DNA of 64,000 nt, from NCBI GenBank assembly GCA_036936605.1, contig JAUPFV010000001.1, positions 249,920,925-249,984,924 of the forward strand, written 5' to 3'. The position numbers were made by a program, and so were the translations under genes. The notes beneath the pieces were generated by a model. It saw only the letters and a list, made by a program, of their open reading frames with translations, was not told the origin of the DNA and made no database searches. The DNA is from Limnanthes douglasii subsp. nivea. Taxonomy: Eukaryota; Streptophyta; Magnoliopsida; Brassicales; Limnanthaceae. This document shows, piece after piece, positions 11,474 through 22,361 of this stretch; the stretch's first letter is position 1, and each line of letters begins with the position of its first letter.

Positions 11474-11729
11474 TCTCATTGGTACTTAGGAAAATAAAAT
11501 AATGATCATGGTATTTTTCTTGAACTCGTAAAATTGCATGTTAGTTTGATTCTCTCTAGTATCTATTATCACAAAATTTAATATTTTACATTTGTTTGCC
11601 ATGTTCATGTATATGTTTTCAATTATGTGTCAAGATATTAAATGTGCTTTGTGTTTTTTGTTCTTATTATAGTATCAACTGGTTACAATCTCTTGGGGAA
11701 CCATTCACCCATATTGGATTGTTCGTACA

Positions 11730-12420
11730 TCCAATTGTGAAAGGAAGATATATTGCTGTTTTTGTCTGTACATGATTATGATCATGCATTTTCAACTCCC
11801 AAACCATCTCCCCTTAGTACGGAAAATACACTGGAGGAAACTAATGTCGATGAAACGTGAGAGAATTCAAATAAGTTATGCATGACGCTCTTCTTACAGG
11901 GAATACCAGTCTTTCTCGCGGAGGTCGAGAAAGCCTTTTCCAAAAAAATGAGAAGGTAGAGATTCAGTGTTTGCTTATCGAGCTAGCTACCAACAAGTAT
12001 ACTAACAAATGTAAAATCCAGGAGCAAATTCTGGGAATATAAATGATTGCCTAAAAGTTAAACGTAATCGGTTAAGACTTACATGATGAATGCATAAGGG
12101 GGGTTCAGATTTTATTCACTACCAACCCGGTTTAATTATTTTCAGTCCACGTATAACCGCATGCGGGAACATTGGAATATCAATGAGATGATTTCCCACG
12201 CTGCACAGGAGGATGAAAAACTTAAAGGTGTTTCCCAAAACTTAAAGATATAACACCTGCAAAAGGGGCAGCAGGGCCTAAGAGGAAGACTGATGGAAAA
12301 TGACCATGTCAAGGTCCGGGTAAGAATAAAAAGCATGAGGAATCGATTGTTGGTTGATGTTTTTTCTACAAGGAGAAAGTACATCTGAAGAAGGATTGTG
12401 AGAAACGTCGGGCTTATTTG
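11730..12420 (+). pseudogene. copia gag relic with zinc knuckle, copy 1
   Basis: Gag-like reading is split among frames: a W-E-N-S-N/MTLFLQG segment near 11870-11900, FLAEVEKAF near 11910-11945, then HWNINEMISHAAQEDEKL near 12165-12225 and the knuckle region ending CEKRRAYL. The knuckle reads CFFYKEKVHLKKDCE, so its second Cys is Tyr here (still Cys in copy 2). Compared with copy 2, 45 bp are missing at about 11902, between two CAGT repeats. Several stops make it untranslatable. Confidence 0.7.
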
Positions 12421-12955
12421 TTAACTAAAGTTATTCCCACATATTTGGTTGTTTCAAAAATTAATATACTTTATTTGAAAATAAATACTTGGTGGGTTAA
12501 TTCGGTTGCAACAACTCATGTATGTGTTTCTTTGCAGGATACGTCAAAGAGCAGGATGCTAAGTGAGGATAAAAGATTCATTTTTACGGCAGACGGGATC
12601 TCATGTAATGTTTTATCTATTTGTGATTTTTTTAACTTTCCACTCGACATGTATTATTTTTAAATAATGTAATGTATCCCACTTTTCGGAGGAACTTATT
12701 TTATTTTCCATTTTTAGACTTGCAGGGTTACTTTTGTCTGATGTGAAATAATTTTTTTACATTCTCTTTAAATAATGTAATTGTTGGAAATAAAAATTTG
12801 ATTAAATAGAATAATTTGTATGTGGTTAATACTATTAATAATCACAACATTGCTATGAATACACAACGTACACTAAACAACATTACTAAATTTGAAAGAT
12901 CCTCTAAACTGTGGCACAATCGGTTATGTCACATATCCGGAGAACAACATCCATG
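12418..12955 (+). pseudogene. copia protease and pre-integrase relic, copy 1
   Basis: The open frame 12418-12663 reads TWWVNSVATTHVCVSLQ, equivalent to the copia protease start T-W-W-x-D-S-G-A-T-T-H. The catalytic Asp is Asn and the Gly is Val, so the protease is dead. The same changes occur in copy 2. Downstream, FRRNLIYFPFLDLQGY and the pre-integrase SSKLWHNRLCHISGEQHP are readable across stops and frame changes up to about 12950. Confidence 0.8.
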
Positions 12956-13500
12956 ACCATTTGCACAGTACCTAGAGAATTGTGGAATAGTCCCTCAATA
13001 CACTGTGACGGGTTCAACTCGCATAAGTGGTCTATTTGAGAGACGAAGCTGAACACTAATATATATGGTAAAAAACATGATAATTTACTCATCTATACCA
13101 TTATCTCTCTATGGGGAAGCTATCAAATGTTTCGCTTAGATACTCAACCGAGTATCAACTAAGGCTACTGTTAGTACCCCATATGAGCTTTGGAATGGGC
13201 GTAAACCCAATTTAAAGCATTTGCATGTGTGGGGTTTTCTAGCTGAGGCGATAACTTGCAAACCTCAAGAAAAGAAACTGGACCAAAGTATAATTAGTTG
13301 TTTCTTCATAGGTTATTACGAATATTCTAGAGGGTTTAAGTTTTATGATTCCTCACTTGTATAATATTTGAGACAAAAACGACCAAGTTTCTAGAGAATG
13401 TTGAGTTTATGGGGAAGAATAAAGGAACAAGTTTTAATTTTGAGGAAGAATACATAGAGATTCATGAAGGATTTATTGAGGATACTCATGCATAATAATA
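12894..13500 (+). pseudogene. copia integrase with internal deletion, copy 1
   Basis: After LWHNRLCHISGEQ the text jumps directly to FAQYLENCGIVPQYTVTG, which in copia integrases lies near the end of the catalytic core. The second half of the zinc finger and most of the core, including the first two catalytic aspartates, are missing. The C-terminal part is recognisable: STKATVSTPYELWNGRKPN, HLHVWGFLAEA and FFIGYYEYSRGFKFYD. The same junction is present in copy 2, so the deletion predates the duplication. Confidence 0.8.
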
Positions 13501-13693
13501 TTGGACTGTAATGCCAATCATTTCGGTCCTATTAGAACAAGGTAATCTTCAAATTAGCATTGATACTCCATTTGAGGGTTCTAACTAGGATACAGATATG
13601 GTCTAGGTAGATCAATAGGAACCTCAAGATAATCTTCCACAAGAGAATCAAAATGATATCGTTCATAATGATCAAACTCTACCTCCTCAAGAA

Positions 13694-15384
13694 ATGCAAC
13701 AAGAAATAATATTGCCTTTAAGAAGGTCCATGAGAGAAATGAAGAGTATTATAGGTCCAAAATTTATAATATATTTTCATGAGCGTAATGAGTTATATAC
13801 TGGAACTGCAGATGATCCCTCATCCTACAAACATACCATGGTAAGCTCTCACTCTCAAAAGTGGATTGACACTATAAAGGAAAAATATAAATCAATGAAG
13901 TATGGGATCTTGTCCCATTACATGAAGGGAAAAATTCAATTGGTTTTAAATGGGTTTACAAAACCGAACGTGATTCCCTAGGTAATGTAGAAATACATAA
14001 AGCACGTATTGTAGCGAAAGGTTATACTCAGCGTGAAGGGATTGATTTTAAAAATTCTTTGCTCCGGTATAGATTAGGGATTCCTTTAGAATAATCATGA
14101 CATTAGTTGTACATTTTAACCATAAGCTTCATCATATGGATTAAGACCACTTTTCTCAATTGTAATATTGAGGAAACGATCTATATGGTGCAACCAGAAT
14201 ACTTTGTGGAAAGTAACTCAAATGATCTGGTTTGCAGGCTTAAGAAATCCAAATATGGGCTTAAATAGGCCTCTCGTCAATCGTATCACAAATTCATTGA
14301 GGTGATAGTAGGTTATGACTTTGAGATAAAATCGGTTGAGAAATACGTGTATCACAAGTTTAGTGGGAGTAATTTCATATTTCTTATATTATATGTGGAT
14401 AACATATGACTTGCCTCGAAGAATAAGCAATTGTTACACACTACAAAAGGATTTCTATCAGACAAATTTGATATGAAGGATCTTGGTGATGCTAGTTTTG
14501 TGTCAGGAATCCAGATACATCGGATTCACTCTCGTGGTATTCTTGAATTATCACAAAATTCATACGTTGAAAGTGTGTTACAACATTACGGATTGGCAGA
14601 TTGAAACCCATAAGTACCCTTATAGCAAAAGGTGACAGACTTAGTCTAAGTCAATGTCCTAAGATAAAACTTTAGATTGAGGAAATGAAAACGGTCCCCT
14701 ATGCTTCGGCAGTAAGGAGTTTAATGTATACTCAATTTTGTACTAGGCCTAACATTGCTTCTGCTGTAAATATGTTATGAAGATATGTTAGTAACCCAGA
14801 CATGGATCACTGAAAAGCATTTAAAATGGTACTCTGATACGTGTAAGGAACAAAAAGACAGATGTTGACATATAAGAAGTCGGATAAACTAGAGATCATT
14901 GGGCATTCCCACTCGGATTTTGGTGGATTCATAGACAAAGTAACGAGAACGTTAGGAAAAATATTTGTATGGGTTGGAATTGCAATATCTTGGAAAAGTG
15001 TAAAAGCAAACACTTATTACATCGACCACCATGGCAGCAGAATTATTTGTGTGCTTTGAGGCATCGAAACATGCACCGTGGCTGCGGAATTTTGTTACTT
15101 GATTACACATTGTACACGAGATAGAAGGTCCCGTGAGGTTATATTGCGATACCAAGTTTTGCAGTGCAATACTCTAAGAGCAACACGATCTCTTTTAAAT
15201 CCAAATAGATAGATATAAAGTTTATGTTTGTTAAATAAATAGTACAGATGGGTCAGATAAGTATAGAACACATCGACATAAACTCCATGATAGCAGATCC
15301 TCTAACAATGGCAGTTTTGCCTAAGGTTTTCCAGGGATACACCGTCAGCATGGGTGTAGTTGATTTAGAGGATTGTTAGTTTCA
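13694..15384 (+). pseudogene. copia reverse transcriptase and RNase H relic, copy 1
   Basis: The RT N-terminus is open at 13694-13981 ([28 protein letters not shown]). Later blocks occur across frames: [33 protein letters not shown], and the active site, which reads LYVDN followed by Ile and a stop (near 14388-14412) instead of Y-V-D-D. RNase H motifs follow: MLTYKKSDKLEIIGHSHSDF, ISWKSVKANTY and a C-terminal HIDINSMIADPL. The conserved catalytic aspartate loss is shared with copy 2. Without YVDD the polymerase cannot function. Confidence 0.85.
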
Positions 15385-15740
15385 CTATGAGAGATTATAA
15401 TAAGATCTGATGTTATATTTTTCAGTATTGTGCATATTAGAGTATATGTTTAAATATATTTATTAATATCTGTAGAGTTTAGATCTCCAAGAGTATGAAT
15501 CATTTAAGAGTAGATATGTAGATTATAAGCCATATTACTCTTAAGCCACGCTCCATAATTGGCTCAAGTAAATGATTGATAATGATAATGTGATTATTGT
15601 TGCATCATATTGTTCACATTACAAGAAAAAGGTATTTATTCCTTCATTATTATCAGTCATGTACGGGGTTGTACTGTTTTCCCATTGAAAATTAATATAG
15701 GGATCCCATTAAAGTTGAATATGTATTCTTAAGTAGCATG

Positions 15741-16330
15741 TGGTCGTCCAAGTGAGAGATTGTTGAAATATTCTATTTAATATATTTATGAACTAACAAT
15801 AATTTGGACTGACATGCTAAATAAACATATTCGGTCATTGTCTTAAGGAAGTCCAAATTGAAAGTAATCAAGTTAGTTATTTAATTAACTATATTGGACC
15901 TATGGGTGAAAAGACGTTATGGGCTCAAGTGTGGTAATTGGGTTGAAGATATGCACTGTGATGAAAATGACCCAAATCTCAACGCTTAAGCCTGAACTAA
16001 TAAATCAGGGATCTAAAGTAAATTATCAATTTACCGGGTTATAGTCTTCAGACACAAATCAGTAAGAAATAATGGGCTTTACAATGTTGGGCTTCACATT
16101 GTAAAGACTACGAGTAAGAGGCTAGGTTTAGGAATTTTATCATTCTAAACCCTAACAAATAGACGCTCGCTTCTTTTTGTGTTAAGAAGCCATTCCTTTT
16201 TTACTAACTCGTTATACAGGTTTCTTAAATCAATATACATAATCACTAAAGAACGAAACAGAACAAAAGAATACTAGATGGAAAGCAGCAGACAACCCCG
16301 TAAGTATTCTTCTTTTTGTTTCTTCATTAG
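15741..16330 (+). mobile_element. polypurine tract and 3' LTR, copy 1 (LTR end unknown)
   Basis: The purine-rich GTCCAAGTGAGAGA (15746-15759) precedes TGTTGAAATATTC at 15761, a classic copia PPT-LTR junction. The LTR includes AATAAA-like words. I cannot place its right end, because no 5' LTR with this start is present upstream and homology to copy 2 continues through the region. A GT...AG-like stretch (GTAAGTATTC ... CATTAG, 16300-16331) is present. Confidence 0.6.
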
Positions 16331-16619
16331 GTGAATCCACAAAGGGGTTTCTAATTATTTTTTGCTTTTTTGCTAAATATTATTTGATGCGATTTCGAAT
16401 AATATATAAAACCTATACTATATATATCTTATATATTTCACAAATCTTCTATGCATGAATAACCATTCTCTGTAAAAATAATAATTTACGATCAATTAAT
16501 TTTGCCAATTTAATGTGTTTTTTTTAACCAAAATAAATTATGATTGTTGCAACTTTAATAATCAATCAAGAACTAATTTATTTTAAAATGAGGACCAGAC
16601 TGAAGGCTTAAGGGTAATA

Positions 16620-17240
16620 TTTGTTGTCAAGCTAAGTCTCAAATATCTTAAAGCCCATTTGAATTGGTCCCATATATTTTAGAAGGAATTAAAGATTAGT
16701 GCTAAATTTTACTTAACCTTATTAAAATCTGAAACTTAAAACAACTAAATTAATTTTTTTACTAACTTTACTATTATTTCAAAAATTTACCATATATGCT
16801 CTTGCATGCTTAAGACTGAATCATTTTATTCTTATTGTTCAATTTGTTCGCTCATCATAAAATCATGTATCTCATTACAACGAAACTGAGACGAGAAAAA
16901 GGACATCCTTATGAAATATTAATAAACAAATTAGTTTGACAAGTAATATCATAATAGAAAACTAATAACAATGAACATTACCCGTTTCGAAAATATGCAA
17001 ACCCTATGAATATTTCCATATATCACCAATAAATAAAATTATCATATCCTTTTGTGCTCTATATCCCCATTAAGTCAACTAATCAGCAACTTCACTGGTC
17101 TATCTACAAACATCTCATACTCTATCTCATTAGGAAATATAGTTTAAAATTGCTCCATAGACTATCAAAAAACTTATATGGCTAAAATTTACCCTCTCTA
17201 TGGAGACTCATTAACAACTATATTCTCACTCATACGCACA
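16620..17240. other. AT-rich region, no recognisable gene
   Basis: Only scattered short frames. It separates the copia block from the next LINE relic. Confidence 0.5.
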
Positions 17241-18130
17241 TCGTTCTAGCACCGAAATGCCAACACTATAAGACTCCCGAATCTCTAATCATGGTTTTGC
17301 TAATTGTGAAATAGCTTGGCAGGTTTGGAGATATTTTAGTTCCTTATTCAATTTCTGAATTGGTGAGCAAATGAAAATTCATCATATGATCACCAACCGG
17401 TTTGAATCATCTCATACTAACATTCTTTTATGTACAATTCTACCTCTTATTATGACACGGAGTATCTAGAAAGATAAAAACCAATCTAAGTTCAACCAAA
17501 AAAATATTATGCTATGAAAATTATCACCTATGTTAAGAGAACACTCATTAGTTTAGACCAGTCTTGTCTTCTTTAAAGAATCCACTAGTTTGATGATAAT
17601 TAAATTGCCTTTAATCTTAGTTGTTTTAATCACTTAAATTATCATATAAAGCTTATTACAACTAGTTGGAATCCTCCTACTAGTGATATATACAAGCTTA
17701 ATAGTGATGCTAGCTGCCTTCCTAATGGTGAATCTTCCGGTGGCATTATTATAAGAAATAATAAAGGAGACATTCTTGCAGAAATTGGTAGAACTTATGG
17801 TAAACAGACTCCTATCTCTGCTGAATGCATAACCCTCCTTGATGATCTCATCTTATGTTTCAAAATGCATATTTATAATATTGATATCGAGATTGACTCT
17901 AAGATTCTATATGTGATGCTTCTTAGTTGTAAACCCCCTTAGTTTCTTACTACTCTAATAGACTATTCCAAGAACCTAGCAGAACATAGTTGATGATTGG
18001 TTAGCAAACTGGACCTTAAAATGCAAAAAAGCTTGATATTAATCCTTCTAATCTTCCTAACTATCTCAAAGCTATGGATATTCTTGACAGCCAGAAATTA
18101 GCTTCCATAAGAGATTTGATCAATCACTAA
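17240..18130 (+). pseudogene. LINE ORF2 C-terminus: zinc-like motif plus RNase H relic
   Basis: Around 17255-17340 a HGFANCEIAWQVWRYF segment resembles the H-x-x-x-C-x-x-A-x-x-V-W part of the plant LINE zf-RVT motif. After a noncoding-looking linker, 17652-17942 is open and reads SWNPPTSDIYKLNSDAS, SSGGIIIRNNKGDI and TPISAECITLLDDL, the RNase H blocks. Here the catalytic Asp of K-L-N-x-D and the Glu of A-E-C are kept, unlike the two sister relics. A TAG closes the frame at 17940, and further related sequence runs to about 18130. It belongs to an RNase H-bearing LINE class different from the L1-type LINE at 50-56.7 kb, which lacks this domain. Confidence 0.65.
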
Positions 18131-18422
18131 AGTCTCATATTTATATTATTTCTTCTAATTTATTTATTCATTCATGTTTTCTCAATCATTTTATTTGAGT
18201 ATAACTAATGTTTTTCTCAGCAGAATCCACATTCCGGCTTCCTTTGTTTTTACAGATGACTCCATCGTCCACTCTACTACATGCCCCTCATCTCTATTTA
18301 TTTTCAGGCTCATAGACTTCTCTTTGCAAATTCTCATAGTAAATATTCTAATGGTCGAATTCTCATCTTTGGTCGGATCCTTATCTTTGATGTCTTCTCA
18401 GTCAGCCTATATATATATATAT

Positions 18423-20250
18423 ATTACATTTCTATTGGAAAATAAATTTGATATAAATATATTAGTTTTAAATAGGTATTAATTATTTATTATTGAGTTT
18501 GTATTATCATCCAAAATAAATATGTTAGCTTTAAATAGTTTCAGAAAATTAAATAATACGAAAACAAATGCTAATATTTAATTTCACTTTTGGTATCTTA
18601 ATAGCCAATCATATGTCATTATAAGATATTATTAGTTGCTAGTTGTGATCAACTAATAAAACTTTTCATATAAGAACTATCTTATCACCAATCATATGTT
18701 GGATTATTTGGTCAGCTAGTAATAAATCTAAATTCAATGATCAAAACACTTAACCAATAATTTAGTAGACAAAATACTATATATATGATATCTAAACTTG
18801 ATTGTGGTAATCTAATTAAAAAAAAATTATGGTATGATGATATAAAAACAGTATATGAACTATGTTGCATTCATCATCTTACTAAATCTAAGAAAGCCAT
18901 TTATATCAAATGGATACCTCCTATAAGCAATAAACTAAAACTAAATTCTAATGGATCTTGTTTATCAAATGGGATCTAGTGTTGGTATTCTGATTAGAAA
19001 CAACAAGGGAGATATGATAATTTCTAATGATAGTTTGTATATAAAAACAATCTTCTTTAATAGCTGAAGCTAGAGCCCTCGTATATGGTCTCTTATTTTC
19101 AAAGATAAATGAATTAAGCATTTAGATATTGAAACATATTAAGTTATCATATTTGAAATTTTTACTAATGGGCAGACACCTTAGTGGCTATTGCTTATCA
19201 TCAACTGTTGTAGAAATTTAATATTTAATTTCATGATCCTTAGACACATACATAGAAACATTATGTAACTGACTGGGTTACGAAATTGACACTGAATTGT
19301 AAAAACTAATTTTGACATCAACCAAAATCAGGCCATATCTCAACTAAGGGCCATCCTCCTACTAGAAAGCCTAGATATTGGTTATCTAATATCAGATGAT
19401 TGATAGCTTAGAAATTGAGTATATGTACACTAGCTTATCATTCAGTACATAATTCAAACCTATAGTTATAAAGTCATTAAGAACTAGTACTTTGTTACTA
19501 ACATAATATCAAACAAGTCGTAATACATGACTTAATTTGTAATTGTTAGATATATATGTTTTACAGGTACACTCTGTTATAATTTGTAATTCCTATATCT
19601 ATGAAATTTATGACGTGGGGTCATTATACAATTTAGAGTATTATGGTATTGTGCAATAGATAAGATGAATCCACTTATGTAACCCTTTATTTATCAATGT
19701 AATTTATTTTAGTTTAAACGAATGTTTAGAATTTGTTTTTGAACAATAATATAAATATTTTAAAATCTTAGAAAACTTTCTTTATAAAACTATAATCATT
19801 CTCTAACTTAGATATTTGAATAATTAAATTGGAGTATAATTTTAATAATTTGCAAACTTAAAAATACAAATAATTTTATATAATTTTATTCTAGATTAAT
19901 GTACAAACTTATTTAAAAACCAAAAAATTAAAAATTAAGGTTAAACTATGTATAATTTTCATCCTTAACTTTATTGCTTATATTTGATAAATATTTAAGT
20001 TTATAATTAATGTATGTAAATTAGTGGACAATTTATATATTTTAATTATAACTTTTTTATCCTTTTTTATATAATAAAGTTCGGTCAATTATAATTTAAT
20101 CTATGTTATACTACTATTAAATTGTTCGTCTTATTAGATTTTTATATATATGAAATTAAAAATAGATGTTGTAATCGAATGTGAGTAATATTATAATTTA
20201 ATGTTAAAAAAATAAACTCAGTTGATTTTTTTCTTTAGATTAATATTAGA
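18423..20250 (+). repeat. Repeat family copy 2 (LINE RNase H-bearing unit)
   Basis: Diverged direct copy of 7470-9740. Homology ends near AATATTAGAA on the right, where the first copy goes on into the copia block and this copy goes into a 96-bp tandem repeat. It lacks about 440 bases present in copy 1. Confidence 0.7.
18785..18979 (+). pseudogene. LINE-type RNase H relic, copy 2
   Basis: Open frame with KWIPPISNKLKLNSNGS, matching the RNase H start W-x-P-P ... K-L-N-x-D-G-S, but the catalytic Asp is Asn. The frame ends in a TAG at 18977. Related sequence (GDMIISNDS, then a frame change to SLIAEARALVYGL) continues to about 19110. Confidence 0.6.
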
Positions 20251-20265
20251 AGAAGAAACTTTTGT

Positions 20266-20450
20266 CTTTAGATTAATATAAACTAAGCTGTTTACGCAAT
20301 GTTTGTGTTTATGCCAAAAGAAACAATACACACTAAAGAAGAGACATGTAAATTTCTTTTTCTTTAGATTAATATAAACTAAGCTGTTTACGTAATGTTT
20401 ATGTTTATGCCAAAAGAAACAATACACACTGAAGAAGAGATATGTAATTG
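20266..20450 (+). repeat. Two-copy 96-bp tandem repeat
   Basis: Units start CTTTAGATTAATATAAAC at 20266 and 20362, nearly identical, with a partial earlier start at 20233. The repeat explains an otherwise odd reverse-strand open frame with a duplicated peptide. Confidence 0.9.
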
Positions 20451-20869
20451 TGGCTTTTAATTACTGTAACGTGTTAGAAGAAGTTTTGTTTAGCAATATA
20501 TATATATATATATGAACTAAGATGAACTAACATGTACTAACCCAATAACTTAATTTAAGTATACACACAGAGACGAGAGCAACTAAAGGAGAAGGTTGTT
20601 TTATTTATTTATTTTATTCCTACGTAGCTTTTTCAATTTAAATTTTTGTATTGCTTAGTCTTTTCGTTCGTGCATGCAATTGTTGCCACGTGACCGTTCC
20701 GATACATAATATAAACCATAGTCATCCCATTCAATGAGAATAGAAAGAATAGATAAATAAGTTTTTTTTCTAATTTCTTTTTATTAAAGTATGCAATGTG
20801 AGTTCATATTGACGTAGTCGTCTTCATTTTGAGCAGTAAAAAGGGAGACTGTAATAATATTGACTTCTT
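20451..20869. other. AT-rich spacer
   Basis: Contains a short TA run at about 20496-20512. No gene seen. Confidence 0.5.
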
Positions 20870-21545
20870 AGTCTAGGTCATCGTTAATATCATCTTCATC
20901 AAATGGCGAAATGCGTTCGTCTTCAAGTACTTTCAATTTGAGATCACCCAAGACAAAATTACAGTTCTTTTCCTAACTCATTATGATAATACATTTTGAA
21001 CTTTTTTCATCATATCGTCAACCACTACCAAAATTCATATTTCTTTATCCTGAATAGTCTTTATAGTTTCTTGCAACATTTTTGTTCTCAACATCTTTTA
21101 CTGCATATTTCGCGGTTTTTCTAATTTTTCAGTATTTTTGTACTTCAAAATTAGTAACCTTATCTTGCATAATTTTAACATCAGCTTTCAAAGTAGCATT
21201 TTTATAATTCAAATTAGAATTTTTGTTGATCATCGTAAACATAGTATCAACTTGACCCGTCAGACCGATATTAGTTTTAGCCAACTCAAGATTCGAAAAA
21301 AAAAATCAATTTGTTATGAGTAACCAATTCTGATTTTTGAGAAATCAACTATGCATTTTATTTCTTCAAAGCAAATTTCTCAGTGTTTAGTTTAGCAATG
21401 AAGTTATATTATCAAGTTTATATTTTGATAGGTTGTCAATTTATTGTTTTAAAACTGTATACCCTCTTTGAAAATTGTTTACGTCATCGGTCAGTTCTCT
21501 AATAGATCCATACAACATATGGACTGATTTAAAGTTTCGCATTGA
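20870..21545 (-). pseudogene. Coiled-coil protein relic, unidentified
   Basis: On the reverse strand one frame can be followed from about 21541 to 20872 with several stops: NFKSVHMLYGSIRELTDDV, LELAKTNIGLTGQVDTMF, NLNYKNATLKADVKIMQDKV and an acidic end PFDEDDINDDL. Heptad-like Leu/Ile spacing suggests a coiled coil. It resembles in style the coiled-coil ORF at 44156-44900, which is linked to a Tat-like gypsy element, so it may be another accessory ORF of such an element. Function unknown. Confidence 0.4.
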
Positions 21546-21908
21546 CTCAATATATGATGAGGGCATTGACCGACATGGAAGGATCATTAAGTTGTGATAA
21601 CTCTAAAAGATAGGTTAAGAAATAAGATGATAAATAAAGTATTTATCAACAATAAATTAAAGAAAATATAATGATAAAGTTTAAGAATTGAGTTGTGATT
21701 AAGATTAAGAATTGAGTTGTGATTAAAATTAAAGGTCTTAATCAGATTAAGATTTGTTTCTTCTTAACAGGTGTAGGGTTTGTATCATAGGTCATTGACC
21801 GATATGCAACTATCATTGAGTTGTGATAACTTTAAATCTTCTTAATTATGGAATCATTGAAGAATTACACTCCAAATATTTTAGGGCGTAACTTATTCTC
21901 CTATTTGA

Positions 21909-22361
21909 GTCAAAGTAATATTCCCATTATCCGTTATAGTAAGCTTGTTAATTGACCAAAGACCAGCTAATCGATATTGTTTTAAATGTAAAACAATTTG
22001 GATGGAAAATCATGAATGCAGAGACGAAGAAGTCATAAACATTGACGATGTTATGTTTATGAAAGTTAAAGGTGAAAAGAAATGGCAACAATGTCCTACG
22101 TGTCATATGTACGTCGAGCGACGAGAAGGCCGTCGCATGATGAAATGTCGTTGCAGAACAAAATTCTGTTATATATGTGGAACGGATCAAAAGACTCGAC
22201 GATGCGATTGTCATGACGAGGCAAATAGAATAGTCGAAGAATATCAACCCAATATACGGGAACTTGTTACAAGTTTTTTAATTATATTATTAATTTTGGC
22301 TATTATTATAGGTTTGGTTGGATTTGTTTATCTAATTAAAGATGATAAACCTTTTTCGTAA
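21909..22361 (+). pseudogene. Truncated RBR-type zinc-finger (IBR-Rcat) protein with TM segment
   Basis: The open frame (no ATG until within the domain; upstream stop at 21906) starts in the end of an IBR finger, YCFKCKTIWMENHEC. The Rcat finger follows: WQQCPTCHMYVERREG, MMKCRC and KFCYICG. In RBR E3 ligases the catalytic Cys follows the E/G-G of the second finger; here the residue is Arg (REGRRMM), so the ligase could not form the ubiquitin thioester. RING1 and the front of IBR are absent. A hydrophobic segment of about 24 residues (SFLIILLILAIIIGLVGFVY) near the C-terminus could anchor it. It could be a pseudogene or one exon of a degenerate gene. I favour a gene fragment. Confidence 0.72.

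Larger units (their letters stand above)
9176..16620 (+). repeat. Large direct repeat, copy 1 (decayed copia block)
   Basis: From TTGTAAGGGGATTG onward this block matches 56711-64000 nearly base for base over about 7.4 kb, including noncoding leader, gag-pol relics, polypurine tract and LTR, and continues beyond the LTR. Differences seen by eye are mostly single substitutions, a 201-bp SINE plus TSD present only here, and a 45-bp gag deletion present only here. Stops and motif losses are mostly shared, so the element was already dead or non-autonomous before the copies separated. The right limit of homology is masked by the window end in copy 2. Confidence 0.92.

Noticed and set aside
11680..11710. 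PBS and 5' LTR end of the duplicated copia
   Set aside because: TATCAACTGG only weakly resembles a PBS, and no LTR matching the 3' LTR start lies upstream.
20218..20427. Reverse-strand ORF with repeated peptide
   Set aside because: Explained by the 96-bp tandem repeat; low-complexity composition and no family features.
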